In this document: in pieces, positions 7,826 through 16,264 of the stretch
Layout: each line of letters begins with the position of its first letter
How positions within the stretch are numbered: the first letter of the stretch is position 1
DNA from: Terriglobales bacterium
Lineage (GTDB): Bacteria > Acidobacteriota > Terriglobia > Terriglobales > Acidobacteriaceae
Length of the DNA stretch: 64,000 nt
Reading direction: 5' to 3'
NCBI GenBank assembly: GCA_035651655.1
Contig: DASRFG010000023.1
Span: forward strand, 372,001 to 436,000
Notes under the pieces: model-generated
The model's database searches: none
The model's input: only the letters and a program-made list of their open reading frames with translations
Told to the model about the DNA's origin: nothing
Made by a program: the position numbers and the translations under genes

Positions 7826-9655
7826 ATGAGTTACCAGGTCCTCGCGCGTAAGTACCGTCCACAACGTTTTTCGGATGTCATTGGGCAGGAGCACGTTACG
7901 CGTACTCTGAAGAATGCCATTTCCCAGGAGCGGATCGCCCACGGCTACATCTTCAGCGGCCATCGCGGGATCGGCAAAACTACCGTGGCGCGCATCCTGG
8001 CCATGGCCCTGAATTGCCGCTCGGCCGACAAACCGGTCTCTGAGCCTTGCGGAGTTTGCGAATCCTGCACGGAAATTCGTGCCGGGAATTCGGTTGACGT
8101 CATCGAAATTGACGCCGCCACCAACCGCGGTATTGACGAGATCAGGGAGCTGCGCGATGCAGCACGCTATCGCCCGGCGCGGGACCGCTACAAGATCTGG
8201 ATCCTGGATGAAGCCCACCAGATTACGGATGCCGCTTTCAATGCGCTTCTGAAAACGTTGGAAGAGCCGCCGGGGCATGTGGTTTTCATGCTGGCGACCA
8301 CCGAACCTGAGGACATACCGCAGACCATCCGCTCGCGCTGCCAGCACTTCAGCTTTCATGCAGTTCGATTTGACGACATTCTGAGCCAACTTCGGGAAAT
8401 TACCGGGCGGGAAAAAATCCAGTATGAGCCGGATGCTCTGGCGCTGCTGGCAGAAGCCGGCGACGGTTCGATGCGCGATGCTCTTTCAATCCTCGACCAG
8501 GCTATTGCCTGTTGTGGCGATACTTTAACTGCAGACACTGTACGTCAACTTGTCGGCAGCGTTCCCTCCGCGAGCTTGGAACAAGTAATGCAAGCGGTGG
8601 AACGGGGATCGAGCGAAGAAGTGCTGCGCCTTGCTGACAAGCTGATCACCGAGGGGCAGAATCCCACTCACTTTGCCCGCCAGCTGGTTAAGTTTTTACG
8701 CAACGCGATTGTGGCCAAGGTGGCCGGTAAGGATTCTGAACTGTTGCAGATTTCAAGTGATGAGCGAGCGCGGGTATCGCGTGTGGCAGAAATGTTTGGC
8801 GAGGAAGACCTCGCCCGTTTCCTGCAAATTATGCTGCGTACTCACGGCGAGCTGGGATACAAGCAGGAACAGCGGCTGCATCTTGAGTTGGGACTGCTGA
8901 AAATGGCGCACGCGCAGCGGCTGCTGCCCATCGAACAAGTGCTGAGCGAAGCGGGTTCGGCCGCGGCGACTCCCGTCCGCTCATCGATTACAGCTTCTTT
9001 GCCGTCACAAAGTACAGTGCCAGCCGCGGAAAGGCCTGGCAGAGTTTCGCCATTTGCGGCTGATAGTGCTCGCAAAGGTGAAGGTCCGAGATCAAGGATG
9101 GAGAGCGATTCTGCCACGGAAGCGGCCTACAGCCCCTTTTCAGCTAGCGGCTCTGGAGCAGCAGTTGTGATGGGGGCGGCAGCTCCGGCCATTGCCACGG
9201 AGAAAGAGCCGCAAGAACGCATTGGCCCACAGGCAGTTCCAGAGCCAGCGGCGGCAGGCGCCGATGACAAGTTGCGCCAGGCGGTATTGACCGATCTGGA
9301 AAAGGGCGGCCATCGCATGCTGGCATCCATGCTGGATGATGGTGACTGGCAAATTCAAGGCAATGAGCTCACCATCAAGGCTGCAGCTTCCGAGGTGGTG
9401 GTGGAGATGGCTTTTGGGGCTGCGCCGAAAAAGATTGCGGTCGCAGCCGCCAGCAACGCCGCCGGACGCCCAATGAGAGTGCGAGTGGTTGGCGGCGGTG
9501 CGGGCAACGGCAACGCTCGTGCGCGTTCCAATAATACGCAGTCTAGTGGCGGTGAGGGCCGCAGCCGGGCGGTGAATGATCCAGTAGTGCGTCGCATGCA
9601 GGAAAAATTCGGCGCCGAAATCCGCACCATTATTGATCACCGCGACAAGCGCTGA
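7826..9655 (+). CDS. dnaX: DNA polymerase III subunit gamma/tau
   Basis: A 609-residue clamp-loader ATPase. Domain I has Walker A GHRGIGKTT (45-53), a zinc module with C64 and CGVCESC (75-81), Walker B WILDEAH (126-132) and the sensor motif RSRCQHF. Domain III follows to about residue 370. Residues about 380-500 are a low-complexity Ala/Ser/Pro linker, and the end is a small folded region. The protein loads the sliding clamp and bridges it to the polymerase. I see no convincing programmed-frameshift site at the domain III/linker border, so a separate short gamma form is not predicted. It is followed by ybaB and recR, the usual order. Confidence 0.95.
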   Translation: MSYQVLARKYRPQRFSDVIGQEHVTRTLKNAISQERIAHGYIFSGHRGIGKTTVARILAMALNCRSADKPVSEPCGVCESCTEIRAGNSVDVIEIDAATNRGIDEIRELRDAARYRPARDRYKIWILDEAHQITDAAFNALLKTLEEPPGHVVFMLATTEPEDIPQTIRSRCQHFSFHAVRFDDILSQLREITGREKIQYEPDALALLAEAGDGSMRDALSILDQAIACCGDTLTADTVRQLVGSVPSASLEQVMQAVERGSSEEVLRLADKLITEGQNPTHFARQLVKFLRNAIVAKVAGKDSELLQISSDERARVSRVAEMFGEEDLARFLQIMLRTHGELGYKQEQRLHLELGLLKMAHAQRLLPIEQVLSEAGSAAATPVRSSITASLPSQSTVPAAERPGRVSPFAADSARKGEGPRSRMESDSATEAAYSPFSASGSGAAVVMGAAAPAIATEKEPQERIGPQAVPEPAAAGADDKLRQAVLTDLEKGGHRMLASMLDDGDWQIQGNELTIKAAASEVVVEMAFGAAPKKIAVAAASNAAGRPMRVRVVGGGAGNGNARARSNNTQSSGGEGRSRAVNDPVVRRMQEKFGAEIRTIIDHRDKR

Positions 9656-9664
9656 TGTTTTTAT

Positions 9665-9694
9665 GGAGGCGCCTGCGGGCGGGCGTCTCCTTTT
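9665..9694 (+). terminator. Rho-independent terminator after dnaX
   Basis: A nine-bp stem (9665-9673 with 9682-9690, one G-T pair), an eight-base loop, then TTTT. It begins ten bases after the dnaX stop. It may reduce read-through into ybaB. Confidence 0.7.
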
Positions 9695-9710
9695 CATAAC
9701 ACGAGGAATT

Positions 9711-10022
9711 ATGGCGGGATTCAATCTGCAAGAAGTAATGTCAGCGGCCAAACGGCATTACGACCAGCTGCAAAAAAAGATGGAAGAGACGGTCGTAGAG
9801 GCCTCGGCTGGCGGCGGCACCGTCAGTGTAAGGATGAACGGACGCAAGCAGGTGCTGAACCTGACCATTGATCCAGAGGCGGTGAAGTCCGGGGACGTGG
9901 AAATGCTTCAGGACCTGGTGACTGCCGCGGTCAACGAAGCCGGCCGGAAGGTGGATGAAACTATGCAATCCACGGTTGGTGGCATGCTAGGCGGAATGGG
10001 GATCCCTGGAATGAATTTGTAA
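9711..10022 (+). CDS. ybaB: YbaB/EbfC family nucleoid-associated protein
   Basis: A 103-residue DNA-binding protein of the YbaB/EbfC family. It opens with MAGFNLQEVMSAAKRHYDQLQKKM, has the conserved VEASAGGGTVSVRMNGRKQV strand region and DLVTAAVNEAGRKVDETM helix, and ends in a Gly/Met-rich tail. The family forms tweezer-like dimers that coat DNA. GAGGAATT directly precedes ATG 9711; the in-frame start at 9633 overlaps dnaX and its terminator and is not used. Its place between dnaX and recR is conserved widely in bacteria. Confidence 0.93.
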   Translation: MAGFNLQEVMSAAKRHYDQLQKKMEETVVEASAGGGTVSVRMNGRKQVLNLTIDPEAVKSGDVEMLQDLVTAAVNEAGRKVDETMQSTVGGMLGGMGIPGMNL

Positions 10023-10083
10023 CTGAATAATTTTTAGTCTGGTACATCATCCGATAACACATTTCCCGATTTCACTTTTTCCT

Positions 10084-10683
10084 ATGTCCAAATTTGCCGA
10101 GCCGATGTCGCGGCTGATTGACGAATTCAAGAAGCTGCCAGGAATTGGCAGTAAAACCGCGCAACGGCTTGCGTTCTACGTGCTGCGCTCAAGCGACGAT
10201 GACGCCGAAGCTCTGGCGGCGGCGGTTCGCGATGTTAAGGCCAGGTTGCGCCTGTGCTCCGTCTGCAACAACATCACTGATGTTGATCCCTGCGCCTACT
10301 GTGCCAGCGCAACCCGCAACCAGCGCCAGGTTTGCGTGGTGGAGGAACCCACCAATATCGCTGCGATCGAGAAGACCCGCCATTTCAATGGCGGTTACCA
10401 CGTGCTGCATGGGTCGATCTCGCCGCTGCATGGCGTCGGGCCTGACCAACTCCGCCTTGCCAATCTGACCCGCCGAGTCGAAGCCGGCCAAGTGGATGAG
10501 GTGATCATCGCCACCAATCCCACGGTCGAAGGCGAAGCCACCGCGGTTTATATTGCGCAGTTGTTAAGGCGGCCCGGCGTAAAGGTGACCCGCATCGCAA
10601 TGGGCATTCCTGTGGGCAGCGACATCGAGTACACCGACGAGGTCACTATGCTCAAGGCCATGGAAGGGCGACGGGAAGTGTAG
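10084..10683 (+). CDS. recR: Recombination mediator RecR
   Basis: A 199-residue protein. The N-terminal helix-hairpin-helix region includes [17 protein letters not shown] Cys4 zinc finger follows (CSVCNN and CAYC, residues about 58-75), then a Toprim domain with [14 protein letters not shown] and [14 protein letters not shown], and the C-terminal [22 protein letters not shown]. RecR works with RecO (and RecF) to load RecA on gapped DNA. The start has no clear Shine-Dalgarno sequence. Length and motifs are typical. Confidence 0.96.
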   Translation: MSKFAEPMSRLIDEFKKLPGIGSKTAQRLAFYVLRSSDDDAEALAAAVRDVKARLRLCSVCNNITDVDPCAYCASATRNQRQVCVVEEPTNIAAIEKTRHFNGGYHVLHGSISPLHGVGPDQLRLANLTRRVEAGQVDEVIIATNPTVEGEATAVYIAQLLRRPGVKVTRIAMGIPVGSDIEYTDEVTMLKAMEGRREV

Positions 10684-10807
10684 CCCGTGCGGCAGGCATC
10701 ACTCATTTCCTAATTTGTGCAAAAGATTTAGCACACCCAACTGCGACAAAATCCCAGGCCGTTCTTACCTGATCGGCTCATCAACAACTTACGAAGGCAG
10801 TACCTAA

Positions 10808-10953
10808 GACAGCTGTAAGGGCCACCCGTGGCCCGTTACGTGCAACTGTCTACGCGTCCGTTTCCTCGCTCTCTGATTTGGGCGTCGCGCGGCGATGTAA
10901 CCGCATCCTCACACGACAATCCCAGAACCGGGCCAACCAGCCCGGTTTTTTTT
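10808..10953 (+). ncRNA. Candidate structured RNA ending in a terminator
   Basis: The 271-base gap after recR has no good open frame but holds a long interrupted hairpin: 10808-10812 pairs with 10846-10850, 10815-10818 with 10836-10839, and 10819-10825 with 10828-10834. Pairing between about 10854-10859 and a GGGCGT segment downstream is also possible, followed by a strong intrinsic terminator. This is what a small RNA gene would look like. I could not match it to 6S, SRP or tmRNA by eye. It could also be only the recR 3' end with an extra hairpin. The 5' end is unknown. Confidence 0.35.
10926..10953 (+). terminator. Rho-independent terminator
   Basis: AACCGGGC and GCCCGGTT form an eight-bp stem around the loop CAACCA, followed by a run of eight T (two of which take part in the stem). 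It lies just beyond the stop of the opposing receiver gene and ends plus-strand transcription from recR or from the candidate RNA. Confidence 0.8.
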
Positions 10954-10954
10954 C

Positions 10955-11329
10955 TTATTGTCCCAGCTTCGCGAGCAGATCCTGAGGGTGTACCGGTTTG
11001 GCGAGTATCTCAAACTCGTGGCCTTGAGCGCGGGCTGTCTCCAGCAAATCTGCGGTAGCCGCCTGCCCGGAAAAGAGAAGTATTTTGCAGCCAGGAACGG
11101 AATGACGTACCTCGATGGCTACATCAATGCCTGTTATCGGCTCATTTTTGAAGATCACATCGCTGATCAGAAGATTGGGACGAAGCTTTCGCGCGCGGTC
11201 AATGGCATCCTGCCCGCTATAAAGGGGCAAAGCCTCGAAGCCATTCTGGTTCAGGATGATGGCAAGGGTATCCGCAATCACCCGTTCGTCGTCAACCACC
11301 AGGACCTTGGGTTTGACCCGGTTGTTCAT
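10955..11329 (-). CDS. Stand-alone response-regulator receiver protein
   Basis: A 124-residue CheY-like protein. It keeps all key receiver residues: Asp13/Asp14 in VLVVDDERV, the phosphoacceptor Asp57 in LLISDVIF, the Ser in ILLFSGQ and the Lys in ILAKPVHP. No output domain follows, so it must signal by protein contact. No histidine kinase is near. The open frame extends far upstream to 11506, but ATG 11329 is the start of the domain. A similar layout of small receivers scattered through the genome is seen elsewhere in this window, though the other two lack the Asp. Confidence 0.9.
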   Translation of the reverse strand: MNNRVKPKVLVVDDERVIADTLAIILNQNGFEALPLYSGQDAIDRARKLRPNLLISDVIFKNEPITGIDVAIEVRHSVPGCKILLFSGQAATADLLETARAQGHEFEILAKPVHPQDLLAKLGQ

Positions 11330-11580
11330 GCTTACGATCCCTTTCCTAGGCGAACGAACATTATATCGGGAGCGGCAGATTTTGAGGGTGGGCTTAGCTG
11401 TTGGAATTGAGAATTCTGGGCGGATTGAAGCGCGCTCTCCCCCCGAGGGTGTTATGTCAAGCGTGTCCAACCGTGGCACCTCGCAATTACCTTCGTAATG
11501 ATGCACTTACCGGCATATGGCCTTAGGCTTAAGGCAGCGAGGGGTGTCCCATCATTACTGATACTAATGCGGATAGCCGA

Positions 11581-14160
11581 ATGGCGGCAGCGCGGGTCTT
11601 CGTCCACAGCCTTAACATCTTGGTTAAGTATGTTCGGCTGTATGGCTTTGACCATAAGCGCACGAACAGCCAGTTCCGCATTGCTTGGCAGGAACTGCAA
11701 TCCTCATTACCCACGAATGGAAAATCTGGATTTCTGCTAGGAGTCTCCGGAGACAAGCTATTGCTGGACGGAATTCCACTGGAGAGCGGCCAGGCGGAGC
11801 AGAGCTTTGCGCGACTGCTCTCTGCAGCGGGTCTTGCCAGCCTGCATTTCTCCTCAGGCGTCAAAGTTAACGATTTCTCACGGTTAGTACGCGCGTTTGC
11901 TACCGGTGGCTCCAAGGCGGAAGCTGTCGCGGAGCAGATCAAGGCGGCGCTCGGAGACGAAAGCGAGAGCACGATCAAGGTCAACGAGGTACGGTTCGTA
12001 GCCCACGACCCAGCAGCGGGAGAGATCCCGCTTGCCGCGCAGATCGCCGCTCAAAATCTGGGACCGGAATTCAAGGAGTGGCTGAGCGATCCACAGAAGT
12101 TGATTCAGTTAATTACCGCCGCGGAAGGCGCCAAGGGGCCCGAAGGCGTAGGCGCGGGACAAAGCGGACAAGCCTTCGCCCCGGCAGTCGCTCCTTTACA
12201 AGAGCACGAAGTGGTTCAGGGCATCCGCCTCCTAACTAAGTTTGGAGAGCTTTCGCAGGAAGGGCAGGATGGTAAGTCAGAAACTTCGGGCGCAGCGGAC
12301 CCGCAACTTAAAGCTGCACTGCGTGACATGCTTGACAAAGCAGCCGCTCAAACCCCCGGAGGCACGGCCCCGGATTCGGTACTGCTGATGAAGGCTGCCG
12401 AGCACCTTGCCATACGCTTTGCGCTCGAGCGCTTCCAGCGCGGCGACGTGCGGGTGAATGCCGTGCACGAGATGCTCGAGCGGATGAGCAAGCAGATGGA
12501 GGCTTTGCGCAAGGTTTTGCGCGTCCACGAAGAGAAAATGAGCCGCGCCGGCATGCTGGTGGAATCGCATGCCGATATCCTGGACCGGCAATTCTGGGCA
12601 GAAGTTCCGGAGTCGGGCAAACGCAGCGTGTTGATGTCTCCCGACGCGCCCTGTGTTCCCGCGCGAAACGTGCGTTCCTACGTAGAGGACCTGATGCAGC
12701 GCCCGGACCAGGAGACTGCGATCCAGGTTTTGAGAAATTATTGCGAGTGCGTGGCCAGCCGCGATTTGGAATCTCGCTGCAAGACAGCGACCGGCCTTAG
12801 CCAGTTGGCCGATGTCTACAACGCCGTTGGCGGGGATGTGCTGGCTTATGCCATTCGCCGGGTTTCCGACCAGCTGCGGGAAGAAAACGAACTGGAAGCT
12901 CAGAGCTTGCTGAGTGCTGCTTTCGTTCGCCTGAGCCAGGAGGCGAGCACACGACGCAATTTTACTGCCGTGCGCCAAGTTCTCTCCTCCATGCAAGAGG
13001 TCGAACAAAAACGGCCGGTTCTGGCCCAGGACCTGCGCCCACGCGTAGGTGTGGAAAATCGCCTGGCCGAATTCATCGAAGAAGCGCTTCGCCTGCCGCA
13101 AATACCGGCAGACTTGCTGGAAGTTCTACGGCACGCGCCCAGTTCAGCCGCGGAACAGATTGCCGAGCGCTTCTCGCGTTGCAATCACCGGCAAGAATGC
13201 GACCGCATGGTGGAGCTGATCGAACAGGTGGGCGAGCAGGCGAGCACACATCTGCGCCAGCTCTTGCGCATGGGACCGGTCCGACAAGCAGCCGCGAGCG
13301 TTGGCATACTGAGCCGCATCAACCACTCTGCAGTTCTGGAATTGCTCCCCGCCCGCATGCGCGAGTGGAATCGGCTGTATCACGACATCATCGTGCGTCA
13401 GATCTCGCTGAGCAACGCGCCCCAGCGCGGCCAAATTCTGATGGAGTTGCTGGACGTGCTGGAACCGCTAGTCCTGCCCCAGGCGTTGGATGAAATCGGT
13501 TTTAGCGGGGACCGCTCATTAGCCCCTGCGCTCATCGTGCTGGCTGGCGAGGGCACCACGGAATCGCGCTCACCTTTTATCCGGCTTAAAGCGATCGAAG
13601 CTTTAGGACGCTTGCGCGACCATAGCGCGCTTCCCCTGCTGTGCAACTTGATCGAAGCCAAGAAGATGTGGAAATGGATCCATCCCCGCGAATTACGAGT
13701 CGCCGCAGCCCAGGCTTTATTGAAGATCGAACCCAGCTGTGGCCCGGACCTGCTTAAAGAATGTGGTTTTACTGCCGACGATCTTGAACTCTTGCCGCTG
13801 GATGCCCAAGAATCAAGCTGGGCGCGGCAGCGGCGTTATGAGCGAATTGTGCCCGAGCGCACCGTGGCGGGCGTGGCCAGCAGTTCATGGGGACGTTCGG
13901 ACCTGGTGATCCGGCAATTAAGCATGGGCGGTGGACTGGCTGATAAAGACGATAGCTTACGCCTGGGATCCGAGGCCAGCCTGGACCTGCAACTCGGCCT
14001 TCGCCATGTTCGCAGCCAAGTGATGTTGCGACGTGCTCGTCAAGGCGAAATCAGCTTCGAAATTGTGGACATGGAACTGGACGAACGTTCGAAGCTGCGC
14101 CGCCTGCTCTCAGACCAACTGCACCGCATGGTTCCGGCAATACCAGCGATCCTCAATTAG
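11581..14160 (+). CDS. Large HEAT-like repeat protein with C-terminal PilZ-like domain
   Basis: An 859-residue cytoplasmic protein without signal peptide or membrane helix. Residues 1-130 form a mixed domain (MAAARVFVHSLNILVKYVRL). A charged linker and a long helical middle follow, with HEAT-type repeats near residues 540-740 (for example RLKAIEALGRLRDHSALPLL). Residues about 750-855 resemble a PilZ domain: RRYERIVPER supplies an RxxxR-like motif and IRQLSMGGGL the (D/N)xSxxG-like motif. PilZ domains bind cyclic di-GMP; the second motif lacks the usual first acidic or Asn residue, so binding is uncertain. A stop codon at 11530 limits the frame, so ATG 11581 is the only good start. Function unknown, possibly surface behaviour signalling. 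Confidence 0.78.
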   Translation: MAAARVFVHSLNILVKYVRLYGFDHKRTNSQFRIAWQELQSSLPTNGKSGFLLGVSGDKLLLDGIPLESGQAEQSFARLLSAAGLASLHFSSGVKVNDFSRLVRAFATGGSKAEAVAEQIKAALGDESESTIKVNEVRFVAHDPAAGEIPLAAQIAAQNLGPEFKEWLSDPQKLIQLITAAEGAKGPEGVGAGQSGQAFAPAVAPLQEHEVVQGIRLLTKFGELSQEGQDGKSETSGAADPQLKAALRDMLDKAAAQTPGGTAPDSVLLMKAAEHLAIRFALERFQRGDVRVNAVHEMLERMSKQMEALRKVLRVHEEKMSRAGMLVESHADILDRQFWAEVPESGKRSVLMSPDAPCVPARNVRSYVEDLMQRPDQETAIQVLRNYCECVASRDLESRCKTATGLSQLADVYNAVGGDVLAYAIRRVSDQLREENELEAQSLLSAAFVRLSQEASTRRNFTAVRQVLSSMQEVEQKRPVLAQDLRPRVGVENRLAEFIEEALRLPQIPADLLEVLRHAPSSAAEQIAERFSRCNHRQECDRMVELIEQVGEQASTHLRQLLRMGPVRQAAASVGILSRINHSAVLELLPARMREWNRLYHDIIVRQISLSNAPQRGQILMELLDVLEPLVLPQALDEIGFSGDRSLAPALIVLAGEGTTESRSPFIRLKAIEALGRLRDHSALPLLCNLIEAKKMWKWIHPRELRVAAAQALLKIEPSCGPDLLKECGFTADDLELLPLDAQESSWARQRRYERIVPERTVAGVASSSWGRSDLVIRQLSMGGGLADKDDSLRLGSEASLDLQLGLRHVRSQVMLRRARQGEISFEIVDMELDERSKLRRLLSDQLHRMVPAIPAILN

Positions 14161-14164
14161 GAAA

Positions 14165-14191
14165 GCCTCTGCCCCGCACCGGAGCAGAGGC
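14165..14191. terminator. Hairpin between convergent genes, possible terminator
   Basis: GCCTCTGC (14165-14172) pairs perfectly with GCAGAGGC (14184-14191). On the minus strand TTTC follows, so it may end the long nuo/atp transcript after atpE; on the plus strand there is no T tract. Confidence 0.42.
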
Positions 14192-14204
14192 AACCAGCTT
14201 GTCG

Positions 14205-14507
14205 CTATTTCACTTTCGCAAAAATGATAACCAGGGTGTAAAGGGCGAGCGATTCGATCAGCGCCAATCCCAAAATTAAGGCGAGCTGTATGCCGGGTCG
14301 TGCCGCAGGATTACGCCCCAGCGCTTCCGCAGATGCCGCCGTGGCCTTCGCCTGGCCTAATCCGCACAAGCCAGAAGCAATGGCCATGGAAAAGCCTGCG
14401 GTGATCGCGACCCAATTGGTGGGAGAAGACGCCCCACCCTGGGCATAAGCTGGCGCAACCAGAAACAACGCGGAAAGCGCCAGGAATAAGTAACTCAAAG
14501 TACGCAT
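14205..14507 (-). CDS. atpE: ATP synthase Fo subunit c
   Basis: A 100-residue proteolipid. A signal-peptide-like leader (LFLALSALFLVAPAYA) precedes the usual two-helix hairpin. Helix 1 holds GLCGLGQAKATAASAEALG with Gln52, the loop reads GRNPAARP, and helix 2 holds LIESLALYTLVI with the ion-binding Glu85, Ser86 and Tyr90. It forms the rotating ring of the ATP synthase membrane motor. The Gln plus Glu-Ser plus Tyr set resembles the ligand set of sodium-binding rings, but other positions differ. It is last in the nuo-atp run, after a 173-base spacer rich in inverted words. Confidence 0.94.
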   Translation of the reverse strand: MRTLSYLFLALSALFLVAPAYAQGGASSPTNWVAITAGFSMAIASGLCGLGQAKATAASAEALGRNPAARPGIQLALILGLALIESLALYTLVIIFAKVK

Positions 14508-14587
14508 GGTGGTTTTCCCTTCGTATGAATTGCCGTCAGTGGGTGGTTGACGTCATCCTCGTACAGACGCCCTCACGCTGATGGCTT

Positions 14588-14681
14588 GAACAACAGTGAT
14601 CAGTTGCCAGTGCTCAATTGCCAGTTCCCACCGGTCGGTTGTCAGTGCCGAGAACTGAGAACTGGCAACTGAGAATTGTTC
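14588..14681. repeat. Imperfect inverted repeat of AGTT/AACT-type words in the atpB-atpE spacer
   Basis: CAGTTGCCAGT at 14601-14611 is perfectly complementary to ACTGGCAACTG at 14661-14671. The flanks GAACAA and TTGTTC also pair (14588-14593 with 14676-14681). The words CAGTTGCCAGT, CAATTGCCAGTT, GAACTGAGAACTGG recur in variant forms. It could fold as a long imperfect hairpin in the transcript. It ends at the atpB stop codon. Confidence 0.75.
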
Positions 14682-15412
14682 TAATGCTCCTCCGCCACCG
14701 CTCCCGCCAGATACACCGTGGTCAGCAGCACAAAGATATAAGCCTGGAGCAACGAAACTCCAATGTGCAACCCGAGAAAGAGCGCCGGAACCAGGACCGG
14801 AACCAGTGAAAAGAACACGAGCGTCACCATATCGCCGGCAAACATGTTTGCATAAAGACGAATGGTGAGTGAGAGCACGCGCGCGAGGTGACTGATGATC
14901 TCGATGGGTATCATCAGCGGCGCAAGCGCCAGCATTGGCCCGGCAAAATGTTTGAAGTAGGCAAGTCCTTGCCGCTTCACACCCTGGACGTGATAGTAGA
15001 AAAAAGCGACAAGGGCACATCCCAGAGGGACTGTGGGTACCGCGGTTGGGGACTCGAATCCAGGTATAAGACCGAGGAGGTTGGAAATCAGAATGAAGAG
15101 TCCCAGCGCAACCAGAAAGCCGGTGAAACCTTCGCTATGGTGGCCGATGATCTCGCTGCTCTGATTAGTGACGAAATCCTCGGTGCCTTCAACGATGTGC
15201 TGAAGCGCGCGGGGTTGATCAACGGAAAGTCGGCTCCGTACCAGCAAAAAAAATGCTAAAAGGAACAGCACTACCAGGAGCTGCATGGCGACCGCGTTGC
15301 TGATGGGCGCCTGAGGGTACTCAGGATGTATGCCGATGGCATTTAGCAGGGCGTCCACCGGCCCCGCGAATAGCCGATTGAGAATTTCAGTAAACCAAAG
15401 TTGCTCTGGCAT
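14681..15412 (-). CDS. atpB: ATP synthase Fo subunit a
   Basis: A 243-residue membrane protein with about five to six helices. The essential Arg185 lies in SLTIRLYANM in the penultimate conserved helix, facing the c ring. GLIPGFESPTA marks the conserved middle loop and the C-terminal helix has LLQAYIFVLLTTVYL. It forms the two ion half-channels of the motor. It sits between atpI and atpE, 45 bases after atpI. The F1 genes and subunit b are not in the window. Confidence 0.96.
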   Translation of the reverse strand: MPEQLWFTEILNRLFAGPVDALLNAIGIHPEYPQAPISNAVAMQLLVVLFLLAFFLLVRSRLSVDQPRALQHIVEGTEDFVTNQSSEIIGHHSEGFTGFLVALGLFILISNLLGLIPGFESPTAVPTVPLGCALVAFFYYHVQGVKRQGLAYFKHFAGPMLALAPLMIPIEIISHLARVLSLTIRLYANMFAGDMVTLVFFSLVPVLVPALFLGLHIGVSLLQAYIFVLLTTVYLAGAVAEEH

Positions 15413-15457
15413 GAGGAAAAAATCTGAGCTGTGGCTGAACTCGCACAGCTAATTTGA

Positions 15458-15889
15458 TCACAAGCCGCTACGCAGAGTCACATAGAGCTCGTACCCTGCC
15501 TCGCATCCAATCGCCAAAACAGGCAAAAATAAACCCGCGAGCAGCCCATAAAGACTCGCGCGGGATATTTGGAATATAACATAGCCCCCGAGCCCCATAA
15601 AAAAGTAACGCAGCAGGAAACGCGTCACCACTCCGCTGCCTGAAACCCGCTCGCCGGAGGCAGTGGCCCGGTCGGCCAGCCCGCTGACCACGCGCTTGAG
15701 CCAATAGAAATTAACGTAGGCAATCAGGCACCCGCCGGCAAACCCGAGCGCCACCCGGCCGCCAAATCGAAGCCAACACGCCAGGCTAAGCACAGTTCCG
15801 AGAAGAAGCATGAAACGTCGAATGCGTTCAAGCGCCCCGTCGTAGAAGGTCTCGGCAGCATCGGTAGCAGTAGACGTCATTAAGTACAT
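15458..15889 (-). CDS. atpI: ATP synthase subunit I (AtpI) family protein
   Basis: A 143-residue protein with four hydrophobic helices (residues about 25-42, 45-63, 90-108 and 111-135) and the layout of the ATP synthase I chain family: helix pair, Arg/Gly-rich loop, helix pair. These proteins assist assembly of the c ring or magnesium supply. Two nearby ATGs (15889 and 15880) are possible starts. It is preceded by atpZ and followed by atpB. Confidence 0.78.
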   Translation of the reverse strand: MYLMTSTATDAAETFYDGALERIRRFMLLLGTVLSLACWLRFGGRVALGFAGGCLIAYVNFYWLKRVVSGLADRATASGERVSGSGVVTRFLLRYFFMGLGGYVIFQISRASLYGLLAGLFLPVLAIGCEAGYELYVTLRSGL

Positions 15890-15990
15890 GATAGGGGAAG
15901 AGCGCCGGTCGTGAATGGCTGCGTCGCCGCCCCCGGCTGCCCGGGCGACCTTTGCTCGCCAGCAGAGGCGAGGGCGACGGTGCCCACGGG

Positions 15991-16239
15991 TTACTGCTTC
16001 TCTGACGAGATGACCGTGCGGATCAACTCAACAAATCCAGCGGCAATACCCAGCAGCAGCCCAGCGAGGTATAGCCAGCCGGTGTGGAGCCAGTGGTCGA
16101 GCGCTACGCCTATCAGCCATCCCACGAATGTGGCCGCCGGCAGGACGAACGCCAACTGGCTATAGCGTGCAAGCTGCAGCCAAAAATTTCGGTCTCCCTG
16201 TTTGTTATCCCGCTCTTCGAGTTTTGGATTTTCCGGCAT
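15991..16239 (-). CDS. atpZ: AtpZ/AtpI-type ATP synthase accessory protein
   Basis: An 82-residue protein starting MPENPKLEERDNKQGD, with a hydrophilic leader and two helices (LARYSQLAFVLPAATFVGW and WLYLAGLLLGIAAGFVELI). This is the pattern of the AtpZ family found at the head of atp operons. It lies 25 bases after nuoN, so the atp genes appear to be transcribed from the nuo promoter. The longer frame to 16284 would overlap nuoN. Confidence 0.82.
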   Translation of the reverse strand: MPENPKLEERDNKQGDRNFWLQLARYSQLAFVLPAATFVGWLIGVALDHWLHTGWLYLAGLLLGIAAGFVELIRTVISSEKQ

Positions 16240-16264
16240 GGAGCGAGGTTCGCGACGGCCCACC

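Noticed and set aside
7700-7826. Possible SRP RNA gene before dnaX
   Set aside because: The conserved GGAAGGAAGCAGC-type loop of SRP RNA is not present.
8405-8420. A-rich run in dnaX as a possible programmed frameshift for a gamma form
   Set aside because: It lies near codon 195, in the middle of the ATPase part; a shift there would not give a useful gamma protein.
9766-9780. A AAA AAG slippery heptamer in ybaB, in the right phase for a -1 shift
   Set aside because: It arises from the conserved QLQKKM text of YbaB proteins, lies only about 20 codons into the gene and has no clear downstream stimulatory structure.
12277-13101. 274-residue minus-strand frame inside the repeat protein gene
   Set aside because: The plus-strand protein has a consistent domain structure over this stretch; the minus frame is His/Gln-rich without any motif.
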